A stretch of DNA of 64,000 bases, taken from assembly GCA_021824575.1 (NCBI GenBank), contig JAKAKJ010000016.1, positions 1 through 64,000 of the forward strand. Reading direction: 5' to 3'. Below, one piece after another: positions 42,238-51,981 of this stretch. The notes beneath the pieces were generated by a model that saw only the letters and a list, made by a program, of their open reading frames with translations, was not told where the DNA came from and searched no databases. Every line of letters starts with the position of its first letter. Within the stretch, counting starts at the first letter, position 1. A program made the translations under genes and the position numbers. The DNA comes from Chloroflexota bacterium (GTDB lineage: Bacteria; Chloroflexota; Anaerolineae; Anaerolineales; Villigracilaceae).

Positions 42238-43392
42238 TCACGTTCCGGACGCAAAAGCAGATTCCAATATGGGGGCCATGCGGTCCACAACACGTTCCCA
42301 TGTAAACTCGCGGGCAACAAGGTCACGGCCAGCCATCCCCATCTTCTCGCGGAGTTCATGCTGAGTAAACAAGCAAATGAGGCTTTCTGCCAGTGTGTCA
42401 ACCTGTTCGGGATGCACCAGGAATCCGGTCTCGCCATGACGAATGATCTCTTCCATTGGTTGACCCGTAACTCCAATACATGGCAAACCGAAAGCCATCG
42501 CCTCAAGAATCACATCCCCCCAAGTTTCCAGCCGCGAAGGCAAGATCAAAACATCTGCTTGAGAATACAAGTCAAGGAAACGTTCACGATCCCAGATAGG
42601 CAGCAGTATTTTCACACCATCAAGCGCCAATCGCGCCGGGATGGGACCCGCTGAGAGAAATATGATCTGAGCGTCTGGCACTGATTTTCTGGCCAATGCA
42701 AAAGCTTTCAGGACCAGATCACCACCTTTCCGGTAGAAATCAGTTCCGATGAATAGCGCGGTAGGTGCTCTGCCGACCGGACGCGGCTGAAGGTCTGGCA
42801 ACTTATGTAAATTAAGTCCGCCGCCCACCACGGTAATGTGGTCGGAAGGCAAAGAGTAATCTTCAAGCAAGGATTTCTTTACAGCAGCAGAACGAACGCA
42901 GATATGGGCCGCACGCTCCATGGCACTGCGTTCGAGCTCGAGCCAACGATCAAGGGCAGTTCCATGAAAAGGAGAACGTCCAGCCTCTGGATGATTGGCA
43001 GACATGGATGCGGTATAGTCTGTATAAACCACGCGAGGCAAGGGATTATTATTCCATCCGGCATCGAAAAGCACCCCCAGTTGCACAATCAGGTCAACCT
43101 GACCTTCCAAGATGCGAGCTTGACGAGATGCTCCTCGAGAACGGCGGATGAAGCCATCCACGCTTTTATGAGTGCGTGCCCTCCATGTATCCAGATCAGG
43201 ATGCCATACAGAGACAGCATTTACTAGGAGTTGCGTCCCATGCAATTTAGCGTCATAAATCGCGGAGATCGGAAATCGTTGCCTCAGCGCTTCAAGAAAC
43301 ACCCCATATTTCACAATGCTCTCCGGATCATGCATCATGTCGCCGCATAAAGCGACCATTATGCGCGGCAACCCCAAGCGCCCAACGCCCAT
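42238..43392 (-). CDS. Family 4 glycosyltransferase
   Basis: 384 residues, GT-B fold. Donor half: ALFIGTDFYRKGGDLVLKAF near 213, VLILPSRLETWGDVILEAMAFGLPCIGV near 288 with the Glu of the GT4 motif, and TGFLVHPEQVDTLAESL near 328. The acceptor half shares a (V/I)YTD(Y/H) segment with the GT4 at 37662-38807. The first codons follow closely after the initiating transferase gene (33 bases), so both are probably on one message. Confidence 0.88.
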   Translation of the reverse strand: MGVGRLGLPRIMVALCGDMMHDPESIVKYGVFLEALRQRFPISAIYDAKLHGTQLLVNAVSVWHPDLDTWRARTHKSVDGFIRRSRGASRQARILEGQVDLIVQLGVLFDAGWNNNPLPRVVYTDYTASMSANHPEAGRSPFHGTALDRWLELERSAMERAAHICVRSAAVKKSLLEDYSLPSDHITVVGGGLNLHKLPDLQPRPVGRAPTALFIGTDFYRKGGDLVLKAFALARKSVPDAQIIFLSAGPIPARLALDGVKILLPIWDRERFLDLYSQADVLILPSRLETWGDVILEAMAFGLPCIGVTGQPMEEIIRHGETGFLVHPEQVDTLAESLICLFTQHELREKMGMAGRDLVAREFTWERVVDRMAPILESAFASGT

Positions 43393-43425
43393 TAAAGAAA
43401 GGACCTTTTCATCATGATGTGAATA

Positions 43426-44910
43426 TTAATATGCGCCCTTCCGCTGCAATACAACTGCAACCGTACGGGCCAGGATATAAATGTCAAGCCATATTGACCA
43501 GTTGCGGACGTAGTATTCATCAAGGCTGACACGCTCTTCATATGTGGTGTCGTTGCGACCAGAAATTTGCCAAAGCCCGGTGAGACCCGGCCGCACCCAC
43601 GTATAGGGATCGAAACGGCTACCATAATGGCGAACTTCATCGGACACAATTGGGCGCGGTCCTATCAAGCTCATTTCGCCTTTCAAAACATTCCACAATT
43701 GCGGCAGCTCGTCAATACTGTATCGTCGCAGAATCCTGCCCAGCCATGTCACGCGCGGGTCGTTCTTTAATTTATGATTAGCTTCCCACTCCACCAATGC
43801 CTCAGGATTCTGCGCTAAAAACTCTTCGAGCTTCGCGTCGGCATTGGGAACCATCGTCCGAAATTTCCACGCACAAAATTCGCGGTTTCCTTTACCGATC
43901 CGCGTGTGGCCGAAGAAAGCACCGGCCTCTTTTGAATCCCATTTCAAGAGCAGCCAGAGCAATCCTAAAAACGGCGAAATCAAAAGTCCGCCGAAGAGAA
44001 CGAGGAGAATATCCATCGCCCGCTTGAGTGTCTGTTGTCCAGCGTCCAACAGGTTGTGGCGCACCTCAAGCCCAAGGACACCGCCAAAGTCGAACGCGTT
44101 CACGCCATAACTGCTAATCTGTTCCAGGTTTGGAATCAAAAGAAGGCGCTTAAACCCCCCCTGCCTGTTATCAGCCAAATAGTTTACAAAATCCGCCGGC
44201 ACGTCCGATGCAATAATCAAGGCTGTTTCCACACCGGTAAGTTCGGCAAGGTCTTTTCCCAACGTCACATTGCGCGATTCCAAGACCCGGATATTCTTAT
44301 AATCAACGGAGGCGTTTCCAGAAAAGTCCAATATCACACTCGGAATCAGGCCAAGCAAGCGGTTGCGAAGAAAAAATTCCAGCGCCCATTCGCTTTGTTT
44401 TCCGCAACCTATGACCGCCACGGTCTCCCCCCAGATATTCAACCGCGCGCCAATCGTCCGCATCAGATCCCTCCCCAACGGCAGGAGGAACAGGCTGAAT
44501 ATCCAGGTCAGGCCAAGAGTGAGACGGGAATAATCCTCGGCGTTTCTCACCCAAAAACTCAAAGCTGCAAACGCAAGGACCACAACACTCGTGCTTGTCA
44601 CAAGTTTTCTCAATTCTGCGACAGCACTCAATCCCAAGGCCGGATAAAGCCCAAACAAACTATAAAAGACCATGGACACGAGCATCACGGGAACCATCTG
44701 CGGATAGAGGTCAAATCGCCAGCCATCATGGAACGGCACGCGTACCAAAATTGCCAAAAAGGCGGCTATCGAAAAACTAATCGCATCTGCCAACACAAGC
44801 ATCAAGCCGCTTCTCACCCGCGGATTCAAGAAATTGACCTTGTGTCGGGAATGTTTTACTTCGTAACGATTCAGATACACGACTTTGACCGCACCCAAAT
44901 TTACGCTCAC
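43426..44910 (-). CDS. Undecaprenyl-phosphate sugar phosphotransferase (WbaP type)
   Basis: 494 residues from GTG 44910, with AGAGG before it; a TTG at 44928 is an alternative. It starts repeat-unit assembly by moving a sugar-1-phosphate to undecaprenyl phosphate. Four to five N-terminal membrane segments are followed by a Rossmann-like domain ([17 protein letters not shown] near 170) and the C-terminal catalytic domain: one membrane helix, [13 protein letters not shown] near 300, [20 protein letters not shown] near 340, [27 protein letters not shown] near 400 (catalytic Asp-Glu pair) and [15 protein letters not shown]. It lies downstream of the bcsB-like gene, with a long hairpin between. 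Confidence 0.93.
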   Translation of the reverse strand: MSVNLGAVKVVYLNRYEVKHSRHKVNFLNPRVRSGLMLVLADAISFSIAAFLAILVRVPFHDGWRFDLYPQMVPVMLVSMVFYSLFGLYPALGLSAVAELRKLVTSTSVVVLAFAALSFWVRNAEDYSRLTLGLTWIFSLFLLPLGRDLMRTIGARLNIWGETVAVIGCGKQSEWALEFFLRNRLLGLIPSVILDFSGNASVDYKNIRVLESRNVTLGKDLAELTGVETALIIASDVPADFVNYLADNRQGGFKRLLLIPNLEQISSYGVNAFDFGGVLGLEVRHNLLDAGQQTLKRAMDILLVLFGGLLISPFLGLLWLLLKWDSKEAGAFFGHTRIGKGNREFCAWKFRTMVPNADAKLEEFLAQNPEALVEWEANHKLKNDPRVTWLGRILRRYSIDELPQLWNVLKGEMSLIGPRPIVSDEVRHYGSRFDPYTWVRPGLTGLWQISGRNDTTYEERVSLDEYYVRNWSIWLDIYILARTVAVVLQRKGAY

Positions 44911-44962
44911 GGAAACCTCTTTCGTCAATGAAACGCCAATGGCAGGAACATGAGATCATAAG

Positions 44963-45006
44963 GCCGTCATAACAGGTTTTGCAAATGCGCGGCCTGTTAT
45001 GACGGC
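44963..45006 (-). promoter_or_regulatory. Long inverted repeat upstream of the initiating transferase gene
   Basis: Perfect 14-bp arms (GCCGTCATAACAGG and complement) with a 16-base loop. No T run follows on the minus strand, so it is not a clear terminator. It could be an RNA hairpin that limits read-through from the bcsB-like gene. Confidence 0.55.
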
Positions 45007-45044
45007 ACCGCACGCATCTCAGATCAACGCATGATGTTCGTTGC

Positions 45045-47375
45045 CTACTGCTCCTTCTTGTTATTGCGATTCAACAAGCTGTCAATTGGATTCGTGACCT
45101 TTCCGGGATGGTTACGCAGCCAATTTACATAAACTGCAATAAATATGGTAGCCAGGATTAAAATAAAGGTAACGATCAAAGCAGGCAGAAGCCATCCTGG
45201 CCGATATACTGCCACGGGCGCACCAAGGTTCAAGGTGGGCGGAACAGCCTGCACTGCCGGAGTGCTGCCCGGAACCTGGGTGGAGGCAAGCGGAGCAATG
45301 GAAGCAATACGCGTATCTGCCGTTGTCACTTTCGTATTGTCTATGACTGCAAAATTGCCCTTCAAAGCAAAACTTAGTGGTGCGATCAGATGGGACGCTG
45401 CCCACGTTACACCCTGTTCTGTATTGCCCAGAGCTGCAATAATCACTTTATTGCTGTTCCATGGGGAAGTAAGCAATTCGACATATCCAACAGTCGTATT
45501 TGGCGCAATACGATATGTAACCTGCATCGGCGGCTCAGCTGCCACATCAGAATTACTGGCAAAAGGAGCGGGAAGCGAGCTATTGATCTCACTGATAATC
45601 GGCAATTGACTGGCGCGGCCTATCACCAGCAAGTTGTATTTCGCCCTCTCGGAAGCAGGCAGACCATCCGCGTAGAATACGGCGGGAGTTGTAATACTAC
45701 CCTGGGAAACGCTTCCAAGATAACTTGCCACATTGACGGCAGCGCGCCAGGCCTGTAAGTCATCTTTTGGAAGCACAAACGCGGTGCTGGCGAGGGTGCT
45801 ATCATACGAAAAAGGCGCCGGGTAATTCGTCAAATCGAAAGCCGCATTCGATCCGATCACGGTCGTTGTGAGGGGCAAATGCAATGTGCTTCCAGCCCAC
45901 AGATTCGCGTATGTCCCGCTCAAATTCGGTGAAGTGCATAGATCCTGTGGAATCATGCTCACACGCACTTCAATGTTATTCCGTCCGGCATGCACAAGCT
46001 CAGGTGAGATGGTAAATTTCGCGCTGTTGACAGCCGTGTTCGCAGTCTCGGCAGTGAAAGCCGCGCTGCCAATCGGCTGGCCGTTCAACAACACCACAAG
46101 CCCGGAGCGTGCGTAATTGAGCAGCGCAGAATGGCCGTACAGCAGTTGGAAGTAAGCATCCGCTCCCAGTATTTGCCCAGGCGGAATATAAAAACTGTAG
46201 GTAAAGTAATTTACACCCAAACTGTTGGCCGTCTCAGTTACATAGCCAAGGTCTTGCAGAGTCTGATCAACCGGGATTGAAGCTGGCAGAGGGTTTTGCT
46301 GTACTTGTTTGATCACAGCCAGATTCGGAAACGAATCAGTCCGAAAAGCGCCCGTAGTCATGGCTTGGGCGGCCTTGACCGTACCCAAATCCGTATTCCC
46401 TGATATGACCAATACGGCCTTATCTTTGCTCCACGGCGAGTCGACCAGCTCGACAATTCCATCATCCGGATTGCCTGCATTGTTCTTGATCTGTCCATTG
46501 GTTACAGGCATAGGCAGTTGTAATTGCTGAAGAACAGAAGCCAGCGAGGATGCCTTGCCAACCAGAATCAGATGACTACTCCCAACCTGTTGCGGTGTAA
46601 GCTGGCTGATCGTGACAATATCCAATGCCAATCCCGCACTGGTCAAACTACCAAGGCCGGCCGCGACGGTCATAGCACTCTGCAATTCAGCAACCGAGGG
46701 ATGATCCGGGATTACCAGCAACGCGGAGTCGGGGAAGGCGGAGTTTTGTTGGAATATTGGAGAAGGAAACAGAGTCAGGTCCGTATTAGGTGCGATGAGA
46801 TCGTGCGGCAGGGTCATTGTCGAGCTTGTATGAATCGCGACCACAATGTTCTCATCATAGGTACAGGCCCAGCCACTATCGAGGGTGAATCGAAGTTCCA
46901 TCAACCCATCGGTGCGCGCCGACTTCATAGCGTCCAGCGGGATCGGAAAGTGTTGTGTAACTTCGCCGACCTTCGTAAGGGAGATCACGCCCAAAAGCAC
47001 GTTGTTCATTTGGACCGTCAGAGACCCGGCGGCGCCCACTGTGTTGGGCGCATTGCTCGTAAGGGCCGTATTGAAAGAAACCGCCATGGCGAGGTCAAGC
47101 CGGGGACCCTGCGTGAGTTTCCAGCCAGCAGGCAGCGCAAATATAAGGGCGTTCGAGTCAAATGGCCCAGTCAACGTCATATCGGATTTAAGCAACTGTG
47201 CGAACGCAATCACGTTGCCTGTATCCGAAAGGACAGGAACAGGAGCCGGCATGGTTGTCGGAGTTGGAGTTGCGGCTGGCGTGGGACTCTGTGCCTTGGC
47301 TGTTACCGCCAAACTTGCCAGGAAGATCGCACAAAGCAAACCCACTAGCAAAAGCCTCGTAAAATATTTAGTCAT
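45045..47375 (-). CDS. Cellulose synthase regulatory subunit BcsB-like protein
   Basis: 776 residues. A signal peptide (about 1-28), a Pro/Thr spacer, two copies of the BcsB carbohydrate-binding plus flavodoxin-like unit (first about 50-350 with ALLVIPDHPSVAELQSAMTV; second about 380-690 with AFVLPKDDLQAWRAAVNVAS) and one C-terminal membrane anchor (about 729-752). In known systems BcsB guides the polymer made by BcsA across the cell surface. Here no BcsA-type synthase is found in the window; neighbours are Wzx/Wzy-pathway genes. Its role may be in export of a Wzy-type polymer or it may partner with a synthase elsewhere. Confidence 0.85.
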   Translation of the reverse strand: MTKYFTRLLLVGLLCAIFLASLAVTAKAQSPTPAATPTPTTMPAPVPVLSDTGNVIAFAQLLKSDMTLTGPFDSNALIFALPAGWKLTQGPRLDLAMAVSFNTALTSNAPNTVGAAGSLTVQMNNVLLGVISLTKVGEVTQHFPIPLDAMKSARTDGLMELRFTLDSGWACTYDENIVVAIHTSSTMTLPHDLIAPNTDLTLFPSPIFQQNSAFPDSALLVIPDHPSVAELQSAMTVAAGLGSLTSAGLALDIVTISQLTPQQVGSSHLILVGKASSLASVLQQLQLPMPVTNGQIKNNAGNPDDGIVELVDSPWSKDKAVLVISGNTDLGTVKAAQAMTTGAFRTDSFPNLAVIKQVQQNPLPASIPVDQTLQDLGYVTETANSLGVNYFTYSFYIPPGQILGADAYFQLLYGHSALLNYARSGLVVLLNGQPIGSAAFTAETANTAVNSAKFTISPELVHAGRNNIEVRVSMIPQDLCTSPNLSGTYANLWAGSTLHLPLTTTVIGSNAAFDLTNYPAPFSYDSTLASTAFVLPKDDLQAWRAAVNVASYLGSVSQGSITTPAVFYADGLPASERAKYNLLVIGRASQLPIISEINSSLPAPFASNSDVAAEPPMQVTYRIAPNTTVGYVELLTSPWNSNKVIIAALGNTEQGVTWAASHLIAPLSFALKGNFAVIDNTKVTTADTRIASIAPLASTQVPGSTPAVQAVPPTLNLGAPVAVYRPGWLLPALIVTFILILATIFIAVYVNWLRNHPGKVTNPIDSLLNRNNKKEQ

Positions 47376-47398
47376 CTGAACCTCCTTGAGTACTCATA

Positions 47399-48568
47399 TC
47401 AATTGAATAACCTCGCATGCTTCGCTGCATAGACTTCGTAATACAGCGCTTCGATACGGGCAACCATCTTCGAATAGGGAAACATCATCTCGACCCGCTG
47501 ACGGCCAGCGCGGCCGAAAGCATTCGCCAGCGCGGGATTCCTGATTATCTGCTCGACAGCATCAGCAAGTGCGTTGACATCACCAATCGGGACCAAGATG
47601 CCGGTTTCGCCATCACAAACCGCCTCAGGCGTTCCCATGACGCGCGTAGCCACAACCGGTAGGCTGGCCGCCATGGCCTCCAGCACTGCAAGCGGAAAAC
47701 CTTCCCAATGTGACGACAACACAAAACAATCGAATGATTTCAAGATTGCGGGAATATTGTCGTGGTATCCCGCAAAATGAAAGACGGATTCCAAACCGAG
47801 CGATTCAGCCAGTGCGCGTGACTCTGATTCAAGCGCGCCATCGCCAACCCACACAAAATGAGCGTCGGAGCAATTTGCATGGATTCGAGCCGCGGCGCGA
47901 ACAAAATCTTGTGGGGCTTTTGCTTCGGTGAGCCGCGCCACCGTCCCGATGAGCGAAACGTCAACTGGAATGCCCAACGCAGCACGGACACCAGCACGAT
48001 CCACCGGTTCGCGAAATGGTTCCAAATCAATGCCCGTATGGATCGTAACAAACTGTCCATCTGTTCCCACGGAATAACGCCGTGCCAGATCGCGCTCACC
48101 ATCGCAAATCGCTATGATTCTATCGGTAAGATAGCGAGCCGCCACACGTTCAAGCGCGGCATAAAACAATGCTTCCCGCCGCGGCGCGCCATCATGGAAT
48201 GCAAAATTTGCGGGCTGATAAATAACTGGCACCCCCGTGCCTGCTGCAGCCAAACGGGCGAAAAAACCGGGCTTTGAAGTGTGGGCATGAATTAAGTCAA
48301 AATCGTTCTCCTTAATGATTTTTGAAAGCTTCATACATACTTGCAAATCCGAAAACGGTTCAATACGATCTTTCATGGGAATACTGATCGCATCCACACC
48401 GTCTACTTGCGACATTTCAGCCGCCATCTGGTCAGAACCTTCTGCCAAACACGCCACTGTTATTTGAAATTTCTCTTTATCCAAAGCCTTTATCAAGCGG
48501 CGGGTATACATCCCGACGCCGCCTATTGATTTCGCTGCCTGAAAAACATGAAGGCGCTGGTTACTCAT
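47399..48568 (-). CDS. Family 4 glycosyltransferase
   Basis: 389 residues from ATG 48568, which overlaps the stop of the previous gene by eight bases and has GGAG nine bases upstream. GT-B fold with KSIGGVGMYTRRLIKAL at the start, IHAHTSKPGFFARLAAAGTG near 87, VSLIGTVARLTEAKAPQDFVRAA near 200, and FVLSSHWEGFPLAVLEAMAASLPVVATRVMG near 285 with the GT4 Glu. Part of a run of four coupled GT4 genes; the sugar is not known. Confidence 0.92.
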   Translation of the reverse strand: MSNQRLHVFQAAKSIGGVGMYTRRLIKALDKEKFQITVACLAEGSDQMAAEMSQVDGVDAISIPMKDRIEPFSDLQVCMKLSKIIKENDFDLIHAHTSKPGFFARLAAAGTGVPVIYQPANFAFHDGAPRREALFYAALERVAARYLTDRIIAICDGERDLARRYSVGTDGQFVTIHTGIDLEPFREPVDRAGVRAALGIPVDVSLIGTVARLTEAKAPQDFVRAAARIHANCSDAHFVWVGDGALESESRALAESLGLESVFHFAGYHDNIPAILKSFDCFVLSSHWEGFPLAVLEAMAASLPVVATRVMGTPEAVCDGETGILVPIGDVNALADAVEQIIRNPALANAFGRAGRQRVEMMFPYSKMVARIEALYYEVYAAKHARLFN

Positions 48569-49700
48569 GTTGAACGACTCCATGTTGTGATAATAGCGCA
48601 GAGTAAAGCCGGATGGTTTTCGAATACATTTCATCCAGGCTGTATTTTTCCTTCGCCCGCGCATACGCCGCCTGACCTATCTGACAACGGAGATCAGGAT
48701 CAACAACAAGGCGAAGACAAGCATCGGCAATTGCTTTCGGATCGGATGGCGGGACAAGCAAACCAGTTTCGCCGTCCACAACCAGGCCCGTTATTCCACC
48801 AACAGCAGTAGAAACAACCGGACGTGAAGCGGCCATGCCTTCGAGAAGCGCCATCGGCAACCCTTCATAGACCGAGGACAAAACCAAAATGTCCAAGGCA
48901 TTCATGACCGTTGGTATATCATTCCGTCTGCCACAGAAAACAACTTCGCGATCCAAGCCCAAATCAGCAGATAACTTTGTCAACGATTCGCGTAACGGGC
49001 CATCGCCAACAATTGCAAACCGGGCATTCGGCGCCACCTTTTTAATAAGCGCCGCTGCCCGCAGGAATGTCTCGTGATCCTTTGGCGGATCAAGGCGAGC
49101 CACAATTCCGATAAGCGGTGCATCTGAAGCAATGCCCAACTCCGCGCGCAGATTCAAGGCCGCTTCTTTTTTGTTCTCAAAACGCCGAACGTCAATCCCG
49201 TTCGCGATAGTCAATATCCTGGACGAGGCAAGATGAAAATGATGAATGGCATAATCACGAACTTCTTCTGCCACAGCGATGATTCGATCTGCAAACCGCG
49301 TCGTTACCCCATAGGTAAAACCAAAGAACGGGTTTTTGGCCCACTCGTTGCAACTATGCAACGTGGACAAAACCACAGGCACACCGCTCAATCGGGCGGC
49401 AAATCTGCCATGGAAATCACTCTTAAATAAATGAGTGTGAACAATTTGCGGCGGGTCTCTACGAATCACATTAGCCATCCGTACAGGCAGCATGGGATCG
49501 AATCGCGAGTGCCACGGGATGTGCGTTACATTTACACCCATCCTTGTCAGATCATCGGCTATCGGGCCAGGCTCGCAATAACAAACGCTAACGCGGAAAC
49601 CGTCGGACATAAGCTTGCGTGTCAGTCCCAATACCAACCCCTCTGCGCCGCCAACATCCAAACTATCAACCATTTGAAGAACGTGGATCGGCTTGTTCAT
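48561..49700 (-). CDS. Family 4 glycosyltransferase
   Basis: 379 residues. The start ATGA overlaps the stop of the gene before it. Features: MVDSLDVGGAEGLVLGLTRKL near 10, IVHTHLFKSDFHGRFAARLSG near 85, LIGIVARLDPPKDHETFLRAA near 194, and LVLSSVYEGLPMALLEGMAASRPVVSTAVGG near 281, the GT4 donor site. Together with its neighbours it should add one of the sugars of the repeat unit on the inner membrane face. Confidence 0.92.
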   Translation of the reverse strand: MNKPIHVLQMVDSLDVGGAEGLVLGLTRKLMSDGFRVSVCYCEPGPIADDLTRMGVNVTHIPWHSRFDPMLPVRMANVIRRDPPQIVHTHLFKSDFHGRFAARLSGVPVVLSTLHSCNEWAKNPFFGFTYGVTTRFADRIIAVAEEVRDYAIHHFHLASSRILTIANGIDVRRFENKKEAALNLRAELGIASDAPLIGIVARLDPPKDHETFLRAAALIKKVAPNARFAIVGDGPLRESLTKLSADLGLDREVVFCGRRNDIPTVMNALDILVLSSVYEGLPMALLEGMAASRPVVSTAVGGITGLVVDGETGLLVPPSDPKAIADACLRLVVDPDLRCQIGQAAYARAKEKYSLDEMYSKTIRLYSALLSQHGVVQHE

Positions 49701-50839
49701 GCGACACCGTCCGCGAGTGTTCGATATAAATCAAAATATCGCTTCCCCACCGCATCAAGATCATACTGTTCAATCGCTCGTTGACGCGCCTGCTTCCCAA
49801 GATATTCCATTTCCTTCGGATCGGCAATCAAATGCAAAATCGCATCGGCAAGCTGTCCAACATTATTCGGAGAAACCAATATTCCAGCGCCATCCGCAAG
49901 CGCATCAACCGAACCGCCAACATTCGTTGCAATGCAAGCAAGACCGGAAGACATTGCTTCCAATAAACTGTTGGAGATTCCCTCGCCCAGGGACGGCAGA
50001 ACAAAAATATCAGCAGCATCCAGATATAGTTTGACAGAATCGCGCCTTCCAGCAAAGGTCACATGTGGAGCAATATTCAAGTCCGCCGCCAATGCTTCCA
50101 GGGAGCGCTGTTCTTCTCCATCTCCGAGCAAAAACAAATGTACGTTGGCATAAACGTCAATCACTTGTTTTAGCGCCAGGAAAAGATCGGGCAATGCTTT
50201 TTGCGCTGTCAACCGGCCTGTGAATAAAAACACCGTCTTTCCCGCTTGATGGAGAACGGCTTTGGCGGCTCGCTTATCCGCAGACGGGCAAAACAAAGCG
50301 GTGTTCACGCCGTTGACTACGCGGACGATCCGGGCCGGGGGAAAGCCCGCTTCCAACAGCTCCGATTCAATCTCATCCGTCAGTGCAATATATGCGTCAG
50401 CCCATCTGCGAATAATCGTCAGCGCAAGACGGCCCCTCCATGTTCGATTCAGTTCATGAATATCCCCGAACGCGCCGCTATTTCCAAACTTGACAATAAC
50501 CTGCTTGCCAAGCATTTTTCCTGCGATACTGGCGGCAACAGCCGGCGCAAAAGCAAGGTGCGCATGCAGGATGTCAAAGGATTTGGAGCGCCGGATCATC
50601 GTAAAAAACGCGCCCAAAATAAACGAAAGCGATTTGATCTTTCCAGGGCCAAGTTCCGGTATGCGAAAGATTTGAAAACCGTTCTTCGTCTCAACGTATT
50701 TGCTGTCATCCAGTTTACGAGTGATGAACCCGGCATATATATTCTGCTGGGTTAAATAAGCAGCCAGGCGTTCCGCTTGACGCTCAGTGCCTCCGCCATA
50801 CGGAGGAAATAGATTGATGAGCATCATGACGCCCTTCAT
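49697..50839 (-). CDS. Family 4 glycosyltransferase
   Basis: 380 residues from ATG 50839 (a longer frame would run into the preceding gene). Features: NLFPPYGGGTERQAERLAAYL near 9, ILHAHLAFAPAVAASIAG near 88, FLFTGRLTAQKALPDLFLAL near 200, and FVLPSLGEGISNSLLEAMSSGLACIATNVGG near 280. Both ends overlap neighbours by four bases (ATGA), so translation is coupled through the chain. Confidence 0.92.
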   Translation of the reverse strand: MKGVMMLINLFPPYGGGTERQAERLAAYLTQQNIYAGFITRKLDDSKYVETKNGFQIFRIPELGPGKIKSLSFILGAFFTMIRRSKSFDILHAHLAFAPAVAASIAGKMLGKQVIVKFGNSGAFGDIHELNRTWRGRLALTIIRRWADAYIALTDEIESELLEAGFPPARIVRVVNGVNTALFCPSADKRAAKAVLHQAGKTVFLFTGRLTAQKALPDLFLALKQVIDVYANVHLFLLGDGEEQRSLEALAADLNIAPHVTFAGRRDSVKLYLDAADIFVLPSLGEGISNSLLEAMSSGLACIATNVGGSVDALADGAGILVSPNNVGQLADAILHLIADPKEMEYLGKQARQRAIEQYDLDAVGKRYFDLYRTLADGVA

Positions 50840-51981
50840 GCAAAGCCCACCCTTTCCAGCGTTGGTCGCGCAAGCTGTGCCTTGGAGTAAACTTCCAATA
50901 CTTTGTCGAACCAAGGATCAAGCGCATAATGCGACTCTGCGAAGGAGCGGGCGGCATCACCGGCCCCCTTGCGAATCGAAGAATCATTGAGCATGTTGCG
51001 CAGGCTGGTTATCAATGCGCTCACATCGCGCGGCGATATCAGGGAGCCTCTTCCATCAGCAAGTAAGAACGGCGCCTCCCCCACATTCGTGGCTATAATC
51101 GGCAACCCGGCGGCCATTGCCTCCAGCATGGACATGGACAACCCTTCCCAGTAAGAGTTATTAACAAAAATATCCGACGCGGCAAGCAGCCGAGGCACAT
51201 CCGTGCGTAATCCAAGGAATCGCATATCACCGGCAATCCCCAACGCAGACGCCTGCGATTCCAAATCGCCGCGCAGACTTCCATCTCCAACAATGAGCAG
51301 AAAGGCCTCCGAGTGATCCTTTCGCACTTCAGCGAATGCCGTCAACAGTTCAGCATATCCTTTTAGCAAAACCATCCGACCCACAGCAATAATGATTGTC
51401 CGATTCGGATCGCCCGCCAAATCAGCGCGGAGATTCCTCCGCTCGGAATCTGCAAGCACGAGTCCGGATTTGACAGCGTTCGGTACCACATTCAATTCCT
51501 TGGATCCGAGCCGGACGCGGTGCGCCTCAGCCACTCCATTGCCAACTGCGATAATCTGACATGCAATGTAACGAAGCGCAATTTGCTCAGCCATGGATCT
51601 CATCCGATAGTGCCCTCGCGTATCCAGGTGAGTACTATGCAAAGTCGCCACAACCGGAATACCAGCCAATCTTCCTGCGAATGTTCCAAGGACGTTCGCA
51701 TGTGACAAGTGCGTTTGAATCACGTCGAACCCACCAGAGCGGAAGACGCGAGTCAATATGGGCACTGCTGCAGGCTTGTAAAGTCGCGTAATGGATAAAG
51801 CTTCAACTTTCGCCCCGAACGATTCCAGTTGCGTTCTGTATGGGTTGTTCGCAATAAAAGCTTGCAGGCTGATTACCGTCACATCGAGCCCGCGAAGTCT
51901 GGCAACCTCTGCAAACGAGGCAATCCATTTCTCCGCGCCGCCCCAATGCAACGAATCGATCAGATGAGCAATCCGCATCAT
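50836..51981 (-). CDS. Family 4 glycosyltransferase
   Basis: 381 residues from ATG 51981, overlapping the flippase stop by ATGA. Features: HLIDSLHWGGAEKWIASFAEV near 6, VIQTHLSHANVLGTFAGRLAG near 80, IIAVGRMVLLKGYAELLTAF near 197, and FVNNSYWEGLSMSMLEAMAAGLPIIATNVGE near 274. It is the first of the four coupled GT4 genes after wzx. Confidence 0.92.
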   Translation of the reverse strand: MMRIAHLIDSLHWGGAEKWIASFAEVARLRGLDVTVISLQAFIANNPYRTQLESFGAKVEALSITRLYKPAAVPILTRVFRSGGFDVIQTHLSHANVLGTFAGRLAGIPVVATLHSTHLDTRGHYRMRSMAEQIALRYIACQIIAVGNGVAEAHRVRLGSKELNVVPNAVKSGLVLADSERRNLRADLAGDPNRTIIIAVGRMVLLKGYAELLTAFAEVRKDHSEAFLLIVGDGSLRGDLESQASALGIAGDMRFLGLRTDVPRLLAASDIFVNNSYWEGLSMSMLEAMAAGLPIIATNVGEAPFLLADGRGSLISPRDVSALITSLRNMLNDSSIRKGAGDAARSFAESHYALDPWFDKVLEVYSKAQLARPTLERVGFA

